This document shows, one piece after another, positions 34,615 through 45,949 of a stretch of DNA of 64,000 bases. Within the stretch, counting starts at the first letter, position 1. Each line of letters begins with the position of its first letter. Below the pieces are notes generated by a model. The model was not told where the DNA came from and did not search any database. It was given only the letters and a program-made list of their open reading frames with translations. Source of the stretch: Phycomyces blakesleeanus NRRL 1555(-) (lineage: Eukaryota; Mucoromycota; Mucoromycetes; Mucorales; Phycomycetaceae); NCBI RefSeq assembly GCF_001638985.1, contig NW_017265134.1:4330906-4394905 (forward strand). The letters are read 5' to 3'. Both the position numbers and the translations under genes were made by a program.

Positions 34615-34709
34615 CCCACCCCCCCAGGGGAAATTTAAAACCCGGGATTTACCATTTTCTTAAAAAAACCCCCGGGGGATCTAAACCCCAAAACCAAAAA
34701 TCCCAATTA

Positions 34710-34809
34710 NNNNNNNNNNNNNNNNNNNNNNNNNNNNNNNNNNNNNNNNNNNNNNNNNNNNNNNNNNNNNNNNNNNNNNNNNNNNNNNNNNNNNNNNNNN
34801 NNNNNNNNN
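34710..34809. other. Assembly gap of 100 N
   Basis: Exactly 100 N, the usual placeholder for a gap of unknown size. Both flanks carry the same sequence, so the gap may not exist in the real genome. Confidence 0.95.
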
Positions 34810-36036
34810 AACAAGGAGGCTACAAGTGACGAAAAAATGAATCTTTTATTCGAAACTTACTCTGCAATAAAGAAAGCATACAAATAATATCATTGCATTT
34901 TCAATTTTAACATAATTATTATAATGAGATACTTGCTTTATTATCTTATAACTGCAGTAAGGTATTTAACTTTAACAAAGTAATCTGGAGAAAAGTTTGC
35001 ATATTCTGTTAGTTCTCTCTATAGATATTTTCTATGACGTATCTTTGTAGAAAGATCTACATATATTGAAGTGCTATTACATTAGGCGTTTGGCACTTAT
35101 ATAAAAAAATATGGCAGTTATATAAAAAAAATACGACGTTTACAAAAAAAAATACTACGGTTATATAAAAAAAATACAACGTTTACAAAGAAAAATACTA
35201 CGGTTATATAAAAAAAATTCGACATTTACAAAAAAAAATACGACGTTTACAAAAAAAAAGTACGACGTTTACAAAAAAAAGTACGACGTTTACAAAAAAA
35301 AATACTACGGTTATATAAAAAAAATTGTAAGGCGCAAGGATAAAAAAATTGAGTGCCATGTACCCTTCCGCCAATAGTAAAAGAGGGGGAGCAAATTCAG
35401 ATGGCAATGGGAGCAAATTCAGATGGCAATGGACGCAAATTCAATTTCTATGGAAGCCAATCAGATGTCAATGGGTTCTAATTAGATGGAAACGGATGCT
35501 AATTAGATGGAAATGGGCGCCAATTGAATGGATAAAACCAGTAGTCCTGTTTGGAGAATTAGCGCGAAGAGCCATGATTATACCTTTATATAATATCTGT
35601 TATTGTGATTTATTTTAATTTTTCTGAGTCAGTAAAATTTTAATTTATTATATAAAATATAACTAAAATACAATATATTATTATTAAAATTAATAACAAA
35701 ATAAATTTTAATTCACTCAATTTTAATTCAGCAGCCACACAAAGTTGTCACATTGTAATCATATAGTATATCTATAATCACGAATTTTTTCAAATATTTC
35801 TACTTAGTAATGTATTTATAAATCAAGAAATATATAAAAAATACTTAAGGCACATCGATCTGTTTTACCTTTTGTGCAAAAAAAAGGGCACGTCGGTCTA
35901 TTTTACCATAGATCTGGGAAGAGTATTATATTAACTTCCAGTAGGCTCTGCCCCCCCCCCCCCCCTTTGGGGGGGTGGGGGGGGGGGCACTACTCCCCTA
36001 GTGTATATTTAATACCTGGCATTTACTATTTTCTTA

Positions 36037-36456
36037 GAGCATCTCCAGCAGTATCTAAACCCAAATACTAAATATCCAAATTAGGATTTCCCGCGCTAGT
36101 ACAAATAAAGTAATTTAGTATGAAGAATATCAAGGTCACTCCAGCAGTTTCTTAACACAGATTCTAAAGAGCTGATGATTTTGGTGAGGTTTTTCCTAAA
36201 GGCTGAGATTTAAAATTGACAATTCAAAGTCACAAAATAAAAAATGGAAATTTAGTAAGTGATAGAATCTAAACAAATTCTGAGAAAACTTACAGAAGTT
36301 TAGATTTTGATTCAAAAAGTTTAGATCTAAATTCCAGATTTAGATATTTAAATTTTTGTTTAGAAACTGCTGGAGACGTTTTTTTTGGAAAATCTAAACA
36401 CCAGTTTCCTAATTTGTATATTTAGTATTTGGGTTTAGATACTGCTACAGATGCTC
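36037..36456. mobile_element. PIF/Harbinger-type MITE (420 bp) with TTA duplication
   Basis: TTA at 36034-36036 and 36457-36459. Inverted ends of about 50 bp: GAGCATCTCCAGCAGT and, at the right, GAGCATCTGTAGCAGT, both going on with ATCTAAACCC. No ORF. Its inner sequence differs from the 5305-8586 element, so it belongs to a related but separate family. Confidence 0.88.
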
Positions 36457-36459
36457 TTA

Positions 36460-36958
36460 GCCTTTATTACATATTCTTACTAATATTGGTATTATAATTT
36501 CCAATAAAAAAAGGAGGATAAAACAACCAGAGTTATATAATTAAACGAGATAGACCAGTTGTCCCTATTGGAACAGTTCAGGAAGCAATAACCATACTAT
36601 GAAAAGAAAGAAAAAATTGCTTGTCTGAGTTTATTTAGATATTTTGGTATTATAAAGATTTAATACTAAAACAGAAACAAATGTAGCCCATACAAAAGTT
36701 GGAAACCTTTGAAGTAATAGAGTAATAATTGCACCTGTTGTTTATTTTTTTCTTTATTTTATATATTGAATAGTCATCTTGTAACATATATTATAATCTT
36801 TGCTGCCAAAGTTTCTTGTATGATTTTAAAGTCTTTTCAATTTAAAATATTTTTTTGAGATCTCATCTACATAATGGCTTAAAGGTTGAATTTTGTAAAA
36901 TCAAATATATTTTATTTTTATTTTTTGTATTTATAATTTATAAGGCATCTGTCTTAAA
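36460..36958. other. A+T-rich spacer
   Basis: I see no gene or repeat in this stretch. Confidence 0.55.
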
Positions 36959-37688
36959 ATTCACTTTGATGTGGAGGATGCTGTTCTCGCCAGACTCCAC
37001 CCAATAAAAACATAAAGCCAATTCAGACCTAAAGAGAAAGAAAGGAAAAAGAGAAAGAAATTAATAAATTGAGATTTTGGTCACACCCATGCTTTAAGAT
37101 CATGCTTATGCTTGGCCTGGATCATTGCCACATATATGAGTCGACTCTTAAATGTGGGACGACCCCTGCTCACAAGCACAGACAAAGGTACAAGGCCACT
37201 CAAGCCCTAAAAAAAAAGAGAGAAATAAAAAAAAATAAATAAATTAAGAAGTTCCTTGTAAAAAATAAACAAATAAATTACCTTTGGAGTTATGAAGGGT
37301 GCTTATTGTTACTTTCTGTTATTTCATATTATTATTATTTTAAAAGAAATTGTATAGTTAATTATCGATTGTGTATTATAGTAAAAAAACATACCTCTTC
37401 ATAACTTCATTGAGTTTGAGTTGCTCGGGGCCGAGTGCAACAGCCTCCAAGAACCCAATGATGGGGTCTTGGTCAGGGGAGCTAGATTACATATATATAT
37501 ATATTATATAGATATTGGTTTAGATTAGCACAGTATATGGAGCGTACTTTCTGTACTTACATAACCCTTGTGGGAAGTTTTCCAACATTCTCCCACCGAG
37601 ACACAAAAGACTCCACAAATTCCTTGCGGAGATACTCTCTATAATCCGTCAAATCCAGGATTATAGAGAATATCTCTGGTAGTGGAGT
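36959..37688 (-). pseudogene. Srs2/UvrD-like DNA helicase, C-terminal fragment, decayed
   Basis: Exons on the minus strand: 37561-37688 (LPEIFSIILDLTDYREYL, then SFVSRWENVGKLPTRV), 37395-37481 (SPDQDPIIGFLEAVALGPEQ), a 20-nt exon 37282-37301 and about 37206-37087. Joined, the last two give STLHNSKGLEWPCTFV, helicase motif V, and SRLIYVAMIQAKH, motif VI. Intron phases join perfectly, but a frameshift lies near 37150. Motif VI has IQ where TR is usual, so the ATP-contacting Arg is gone. A final exon 37028-36960 ends HPPHQSEF and a stop. No upstream ATPase half was found. UvrD-type helicases strip Rad51 or unwind DNA in repair. Confidence 0.72.
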
Positions 37689-37689
37689 C

Positions 37690-38783
37690 TAATTCAAATA
37701 TATTTGATAAGTTACGGAAAATTTGTACAACGATAGTTATGTTGTTTGGTGAATATTATATTTGTGTCAAGCTGTTGCTTGATATCCTTGAAAAGGTAAA
37801 ATTTTGGGGGTGGGCCTGGAGTACGGTCTGTAATCAAGATGATCACATCGATGACATTTATGCCGTCTTCCTGGCACTGCACCCAAGATACTGAATAGTT
37901 GCATCGTTAATGCTCCGGTTAGGGACATTAACGATTTTTTTGAAAGATTTATTAATCAAAATATGTTTTTAATATATTGTGTTATTTGTTGATTGATAAA
38001 TGATATTTATTTATTTTTGCCACCTCTTTGTAGCTACTGGCCAAAGCCATTAGCATAGCTCCAGAGATACCAGATGAAATGTAGACATTTTTTTGCAAGG
38101 TTTTGAAAGAAGTTTGAAGTGTGTAGTTCATGTTGGTATAAAATGTAAGAAATGATGAAAGAGAAAAAATTGTCAAAAAAAAGCAGGGAGATATTATTTA
38201 TTTATATTTTATTTTGGAGTGTAAGCAAGATGTATTATAAAATCTAACTTTAAAAGCGGGTAGTCTCGGAACCTTAAAGAATATATAGATGACTTATATT
38301 ACTATTATTCTTTTTTCATAAAAAAATACCGAGTCAGAGAGATACAAAGCAATCTGATCAAGTAGCCAGAACTTTGTGCTAATAATTATTATTAGACAAA
38401 TTATACAGATACAACTTGGTTATCCAATTATTTAACTTGAATTATAATAATAGTAATAAAATAATAGTAAAGAACATATCTGGAAGCCATATTTTTTGGG
38501 GGGTTTGTATTTTAATATTTTCAAAAAGGAAAGAAAACGTTATACTTTGTCATATACACAATTGGTATTGACAACTTTAAAAAAAAATTACTAAAATATT
38601 TGAAAAAAAAAGTAAAAAAAAACATAAAGATAAAGATAAGCATAAGCATAAGCATAAGCATAAGTATGAGAAGAAATAACGTGAATACAAAAAATACAAA
38701 AATAAAAATAAAACATATAGAAAAAAATTGTCATATTTGGATAAAGACATAAGGCAGAAAGCATATGATATGGAACAGATTGG
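37690..38783. other. Spacer between helicase fragment and Helitron gene
   Basis: A minus ORF at 37982-38176 (65 codons, with NVYISSGISGAMLMALASSY) is not recognised. A CATAAG-type microsatellite lies at about 38630-38666. A plus ORF at 37682-37894 looks like chance reading through the intron of the helicase. The Helitron 3' end should lie here or further left but no clear CTRR with hairpin was found. Confidence 0.45.
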
Positions 38784-41700
38784 TTAATTGTTAGGAACAA
38801 CTTCATTATAAACAACATTGTTTATATAGACATTGCTAGTTGTTTCAGTAGAAATACTGTCCATATCAACCATAATTTTTACTAAGTCTGGAGTTTAAAC
38901 CCTGGAGAGAGCGACATACAACTGCCCATGACCAAAGACATGGTCGGGAAGGTACAGACCAACTTTGTCAAAGGTCTGGCCTTAGGACTTGTTGATAGTC
39001 ATGGCAAAGGCAAGGTGGACTGGAAATTGACATCGCTTGAAATCAATAAACATGGTCAATCCAGTTGGGTTCAGCTTGATTCTGGATATAAGAACCACCT
39101 TTCCAGCACTTGATCCTGTTACAATGGTGGCCTTGATAACATATCTGCCAAAGTCATTGCATATAAGGCGGGTACCATTGCAGAGGTCATTCTTGGGGTC
39201 CAGGTTTCTCAGTAGCATAATTGGACATCCGTTTTTGAGACATAGAGTATGTGGAGACAAAGATCCAGGGTCGAGTTTGTTGAGAAATTCAATTGGGTAA
39301 CTCAATTGATCATCTTCACTGAGACCTTCGTCAATACTCTTGAACTCTGTTGCTTGTCTAGGGAACAGTTTCATAATAATGTTGTTGATCTTCTTAACTT
39401 CTGCATTCTTTGGGGTTAAGATTGCACGGCTCATAAGGAAGCTGGGATTGCTGGCATTATTAGAAAGATCAGGGAAGATTGTACTGGCCAGGTGATTGAT
39501 ATTACGGCCTCAGATAAGCATATAGGGGGGGATCTGAAAGGTGCCTGGACCACCAGTGGTCTGAAGACTGCCATTGCCAACAGTCAGAAGAAGGGCAGCA
39601 AACTCATTAAGTTGTGCCACTTCCCGGGAATCAGTGGACTCGGCAATACACATGTTCCTTGTGAGTTTCATGGAGTGAACATGGCTCTAGAGACATGCTT
39701 TCTTGATGCACTAAGAAAAAATCTGGGCTCTGTTTCCTCCTTGAATGACAGGAAGCACCTGGCAAAAGTCACTACCAAAAACGAACAGCTTGCCACCAAA
39801 AGGAACAGTATTGAGCAAGGGGTCAACCAACTTCATAACATCTTGAATAGAACAATTGACGGCATTGATAAGATACTTGCTGACCATGGAGACCTCATCC
39901 CAAACAATCAACTCTGTTTTCCTGATCAACTTTGCAAGCTCAGAGTTGGAAGGAATGGAACAAATAGAGTTGACGTCAATGTTAATGGGAATCTTGAACC
40001 TGGAATGAGCTGTTTGGCTACCATCCAAAAGCAGAGCTGCAATTCCACTGGTAGCTACCACGAGAGCAATCTTGCCTTGTTGACAGACTTTTTTGAGCAT
40101 GGCATTGAATAAAAAAAGTCTTTCCAGTGCCACCTGGTCCGTCAACAAAATATAATCTTGGGGTTGTAGGGCTTGCATCAACTACTTCCATGACAACACG
40201 GTATACTGCTAGCTGTTCCTCATTGAATGAGAGCGTGTCCAAATCAGGCAAAGACAAAGCTTCGGTACAAAGGGCTTCTTGCTCATCAATCAATGTTCTC
40301 AATCCACTGGCAGGGATCTGGGCATCCGAGGAGTCTGGCAGTGGGGTGAGAACAAACCCAGAAAAGGAAGCGAGAGAAAGACCATTGGCTGACATGTGGC
40401 TTTCAATGCTCCACAGACATCTGTCATACTTGACTTCAGTTGGCTCAAGAGAGAAGTCATTTTCTGCCTGTCAGAAAGCATGGAGATAGTCCTCGACCAT
40501 GGAAGAGCGGTAGGCCAGCCAGAGAGCAAAGGGATCAGACACCTCACAGAAGACCAAGAGGATGGCAAACAGGTGAGGCAATGATGATGGGATCTCATAG
40601 CCTACAGCTTCTTCCATTTGCTGTTATCCACCAACAGCCCAAGAGCACAGCAAGCATCTTGATTGGTAGGATATACGCGGCCTTCAAAAGTACGCAGATA
40701 CTCAAAACTTGTGGCACCAGGGACATTGAGCAGCAAGATTCTCAGATAATACCGTTCTGGGTCTCTTGGTGAAACAGTGTGGACTCTGCCAAGGGTTTTG
40801 CTTTCCTTTTTGCCACGTGGAGTCCACTTTCCCTGATTTTTTTTCATGTAAAATGCGAAGGAAATTCCAAATAAAGATACTTGCGGAACGAAATATCCAA
40901 TGTATTGTGAGCAAACCATCCAGTTAAGGTGGTGGAGGAGCCCCACCCAGATGTTTCTTCAAGAGAGTCAGATTCACGGAAGTAAATGGTCTTGGCGTTC
41001 TTAAGATGGATAGCAAGTCTCTGGTGAGCTGGGGACTCACTGTGAATCCTAAAAGAAAAGATTCTCCAGCAAGCTTCAGACGCAGAGACATAACAGGCAT
41101 CAAGGAATTCTTGGATCTCATTGATAGGTTCTTGGGGGGTGGATGAGAATCCAGGCTGCAGGACTGTCATGGCATGGTCATGACCCTTGTATACATACTT
41201 GTAAAGATATTTTACAGAGGCAACAGAGGTACAGATCTCAACGTTGATATGTGCATTGTACTTTACACATAGGTAGCGGTTGTGAGGAACTATGCATCGA
41301 TTGTCCAGGATGGTATTGTACCATATGACTGATCTTCCATTCTGTCTCCAACGATACAAAGGGTATCCAGCACCATCTTCAATTGTATCGTCTTGGGCAT
41401 TCTTTGGATAATGCTTCTGGAAGCGGCCATTCTTCATGCAACGTGCTAGAGTGACATTAGCAAGACGGACCTCCTCTCCACATGGTCCATGCACCATATG
41501 GCGGCTGATGATTGCAAATACTTCTGGCTCAAGATCAGGATCCAGATACTCAGCAGAGACGATTCTGTCATAATCGTCTACTGTAACTGGCTTGTCTGCC
41601 ATAGCTAGGATCAACAGAATATGGGCTCGAGGGAGACCTCGCTTCTGGAACTCAATGACATGGACATGTGCTACGGCCTTCCCCAAGATATGCTTCTTTG

Positions 41701-43860
41701 TTAAGTCGTGCATGAGTTGCTCAAGCTTCATGTGGAACACATGGGAACAAAGATCAGGTCTATCACTGGCACTCTGTCCACCCAACAGAAAATTTGTGAT
41801 TTCTGGCCAAGTGGGATTGCAGGTAAAGGTCACAAAGAGATCTGGCTTGCCAAAGTGGTGCACAATGCCCATAGCATCTTGGTACAATTCACGCATACAT
41901 TGTGGGCTGCCAAGGGAGGAGGAAGGAAGAATTACTTGCCAACTAAGATTTGTCATATCATTGTCATTGAGGTGGACTGCATCCTGAATACCACTGTAAA
42001 GTTCTGCACACATCTTTTTTTGGTTCAGTACATAATATCTAAGACGGCTATGTTCAATCTTGACATACATATCAACAATATACTGTTGAAAGAGGTGGCC
42101 AAAACGGTGGAGGAGGTGCATAAAGTTGGGATGGTACATGAGATGGTTAGCGTACCAGTCCATGGTGGAGATCTTTGACCCTGTTGGAGTATATCTATTG
42201 ATGGTCCAGCCAAAATCACCAGAAGGGAAGAGTAGAACATACTGCAAAGCATCATAGTTGCGGTGGTACTCATTGATCTTGTGGTGATAGTCTGTCTGGG
42301 TGTGCAGAATGATGTCTCTTGCCTCATTATGCTCAGTATCACTCATCAACACTGCCACTTCCTCAACAGTGGGAGTATTGTACCGTTGCTGGTCTGCTGG
42401 GCCAGACTCTGCCAGGCAAAAGGTCATGTCGGCTGTTCCACCATTATCCCGTGCGACTTGATGCATAGAATGGAAGAGGGAAACAAATGGATTAACCTCC
42501 ATGAGAACAGCCTGAATCTTTTCGAAGATTACCCTGTCTAATTCTGGGGCATTGCAATGTCTATGGTCGACCTGAGAGGCTAGGTCAAATATATAAACCT
42601 GGGCAAACTTGGGCTGATCCATCTGAGCCTGGGTTGTTGGAAGGACTGACCCAATCTTGTGGCAGATGGTCCTATGGATCTGGAGGTTGTATGCACCACC
42701 AATATTGTTGGCAACAGACTGATCAATGTTGACTCCCATGGAAGTGAAACCCATAGTGCTGTTGTACTGCCTGATCTTTTCGAAGAAATCTTTTCCAGCA
42801 GGAGTGTTGTGTACCAAAAGTTCTGCGATTTCAGGAGGGGTGGGTTCAAAGGGAGAAAGAATGACAGTCCTGAGTCTGCAGCACATGGAGAACTTGATGT
42901 TGTTTGCCTTGGACGTGTAGTTTTTCTCATGAATCCATATTAGAGCTCCACAGAATTGGCATTGTACATCTATGGCACCTCTGTTATCAGTTGGAGGTAA
43001 TGGGGTGGTGGTATGCCGGGCCATGTTATGAGTGACAGCTAACTGGCCAGGGACAAAAGTGTGGTGCCATCTGTTGTTAGGACACTGCAAGCTGTTACTC
43101 TGTATGTGGCCAATTCCATTACAGCTGGAACAGCAGGGAATAACAGTGGCAGTGTTAATGGCAGTGGTGGTTGTCAAATCCAAGACTCTCTCAACAGCAG
43201 AAACTTGCAAAGCCTCAAAAGCAGCAGTTAGATCTATGATAAAAATATTAAAGAATAATTAATAATTGTGGCAATTGATATATAATTTTAAAAATTACCT
43301 CTGCTGCTCTCTGCAATATATTGTTCTGTAAAGGAGAGGTCAATTGACATTGGTTGTGTCGGTACAACAGAATCCTGGACAGCTTCAACTCTTGGTCTTG
43401 AAGCAGCAGCTAAATAGAGAAATATATAGAATAGAAACAATTATTAGAATTTTTGCTGAATATTAATTAATTTTGCTCCATTTATTTACCTCGACTACTC
43501 TCTGCAGGATATTGGTAAGCACGGGAGAGAGCAATGATTTCTGCTATGGTAAGAATTACAGGATTCTGAACAGTTTCCACCCTTGGTCTCGAAGCACCAG
43601 CTAAATAATCATATAAATGCAGATGATAGCAAATAAGTTAGAAACTATGCAAGTCGATCCAATGGATTAAAGTAATCCGTTTTAATGTTACTTCTACTAC
43701 TCTCTGTCTGATATTCTTCTTGGGTAGAGAGATTATTGCTGGTTCTCTTTTGGGGGATCAAGAGAGTCTTGTTTCTTGGGTTCAAAGGGCAGGATAAATT
43801 TGATCTCCTGCTGTGACCCAATTGTTTACATGAAGCACAAACTGGTCCAGCAGGAGTCAT
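38784..43860 (-). pseudogene. Helitron RepHel (Rep endonuclease plus PIF1 helicase), decayed
   Basis: N-terminal CxxCxxxGH knuckles (PVCASCKQLGHSRRSNLSC in exon 43692-43860 and again CCSSCNGIGHIQSNSLQC). Main exon 43233-40844: Rep region VIEFQKRGLPRAHILLI and KYLYKYVYKGHDHA with both Tyr. Helicase: YFVDGPGGTGKTF (about 40130), ELIVWDEVSM, SDFCQVLPV, LRNLDPKNDLCNGTRLICN, ending GHGQLYVALSRV*TPD and VPNN, stop 38784. Frames change near 40850, 40600, 40390 and 40110. The first His of HUH is Arg (codon 41627-41629), and the usual GDFRQ is SDFCQ. Helitrons move by rolling circle using these two activities; this copy could not. Stops NKS*GQTF and RV*TPD fit CAA ancestors. Confidence 0.85.
43299..43600 (-). 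repeat. Two duplicated 111-nt exons in the Helitron gene
   Basis: Exons 43490-43600 and 43299-43409 are both exactly 111 nt, phase 1 at both ends, and encode GASRPRVETVQNPVI...YPAESSR and AAASRPRVEAVQDSVV...YIAESSR. The exon before (43692-43860) ends with the same kind of tail, YQTESSR. The unit has been duplicated in the gene like the micro-exons of the MULE-OTU gene. Confidence 0.7.
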
Positions 43861-45271
43861 ATTGATATTTAATAAATTGTAATTGGTTTTGCAATTAAGG
43901 TGGGGATAGAGAAATAGTAAAGAGTATATGTAAGATTATTATTTTTCTGAAAGACATAAACTTTACAGACACCCTATATATACTCTTTTTCAAAGTAATA
44001 ATTATACCAATAATGACAGACTTGTTATAATTTAAAATAGATTTAAATCATATGTAAATCAACAACGTGCTGAAGTAATATGATAATTAGAATAAATTCA
44101 AGAGAGTATCTTCTTCAAGTAATATTGAATAATAGAGTAAAATTCATATGTCAAGACGTAGTAAGATGACTTCTTCAAGTAATTGTAGCTAAATTAAGTA
44201 GGGTATAGCTGTAAAAGTTCATTAGAATGTCTTGTTAAAGTAATAAAAGTAAGATGACAAAAGGAACAGTCAGTTGTCAAAGTAGCGTGGGTTAACCTTT
44301 TGGAATTAACATGTGTATCAAGTTACAAATGCTGCAAAAAGTGCATGGTTCAATATAGCTTCTTAGAGTAACAGTATATATAAATTCTTGAATATCCAAT
44401 TTTCAATGCACAATCATATGTTTCATTTTACTTTATCAGTTATTGTTATAAAATGTAATATATAATATTGATGATCTTTGCTTTTAAATTAAAAAGTAGT
44501 AATAGCCAACATGTTTTTCTTTTTTTTGTTGTAAATTAATTCAAATCCATGTATCGGGGCGCAGCACAATTGTAACATACAAATAAATCATTATTTTTAT
44601 TTTATTTTTATTTATTATTTATATTGAATAGCTTTTGGTAATAGCTAAAATGATATATACATATATTCTCTTTATTCTTTAGATCGATATATTTTTATTA
44701 CGATTACAATACAATTAAAAATGATCTGATTTTTATTTATTTATATATAATTTATAAGTATAATAATAATAATAGTTGGTAGTAATAAGAAAAAAAAATA
44801 TAATTTTTAAAGATGTTCAAAGCAAATAGTGATTTAATAGTAAAGACATTTTGTTATATAGACATGATTTACATTAAAATAGAGATTTATCAATAATTAA
44901 GATATTGAATGCAATCGAAAGATGATTAGATTCTATATAACTTATGTGCAGAGTATCTCTCTTTTTTTTAATGGTTTGAACATAAGTCATGTGATTTATA
45001 ACTTCCTTTCTTTTTAACTGTTTGAACGTAAGTCATGTAATTTAGTAACTTCCTATGTTCTTAGTGATTTAAAAGTGCGAACGTAAGTCACGTGCAGAGA
45101 TATCTCTCTAGGATATTATATAATTTGATAAAAGTATTAAATTTAATACTAATTATATAGATTTTAGCCAATTGGTTATTCTTTCTTTATCTATAGTATG
45201 GTTATTCTTCTCAATGGGGAACCCTCTGAGAGCTAGCACAGCTTGGTTTTATAAAAGTAAAACAATAGTAA
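43861..45271. other. A+T-rich stretch with a short tandem repeat
   Basis: 44940-45115 holds about three copies of a roughly 60-bp unit with gaacgtaagtcatgtgattt and gcagagatatctctct-type ends. The unit cttcttcaagtaat recurs at 44105 and 44170. I see no gene. Confidence 0.5.
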
Positions 45272-45564
45272 GAGCATCTTCAGCAGTAACTTTTATCCCA
45301 ACTTTTATACAGCATTTTGACTTTTATCTAAAAGTTAATTTTCCAGCAGTTCCTTTTATTTTATTTTATGAAAAATTTATGGTCCTAAATTTTATCTAGT
45401 TGCTATATTTGACAGGGATATAAAAGTTCTAGCTGAAAGCACTCTCAAAATTTATTTAAAAGTTAGAGAAAAAATTAACTGCTGGGCGGGTAGCTTTTTT
45501 TATGTAAAAGTGACAATTTTTGATCTCAGATAAAATAAAAGTTAGCTGACTGCTGAAGATGCTC
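45272..45564. mobile_element. Harbinger-derived MITE (293 bp) with TAA duplication
   Basis: TAA at 45269-45271 and 45565-45567; identical 16-bp ends GAGCATCTTCAGCAGT inverted. Its left 150 bp match 5305-5455 and its right 130 bp match 8460-8586, so it is a deletion derivative of the autonomous element in the same window. It has no ORF. Confidence 0.92.
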
Positions 45565-45949
45565 TAAGTTTTAATTATTTTATTAATATTATTCTGACAG
45601 AATAAGTCAAAGAATTTTAACAAATATTATCTATTACCTTTAAATAAATCTGTTTGCTATTATGAGCCATCTATCAAATAAGACAATTTAAAAGCAAGTA
45701 TTAAAGTAGAAGAAAGAAAATAAAATACTATATTAGCATAACTGTTACTCTTATAAAAAGTAAAAGTATAATTATTTCTATTTAATATGCTATATATAGG
45801 TCTTAATTTCCTTTTTTATTTCCAGTTAAAGATATATTTGAATGTCTATATTTTCTGGTAGATGGTAAAGTATTAGCCGAAATTGAGGCTTATCTACCAG
45901 AAAATAAGACAAAAAATACAACTACCAAAAAATAAAAAACACGATAATT

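Noticed and set aside
38633..38666. Telomere-like repeat
   Set aside because: The CATAAG unit is not G-rich and is short; it is a simple microsatellite.
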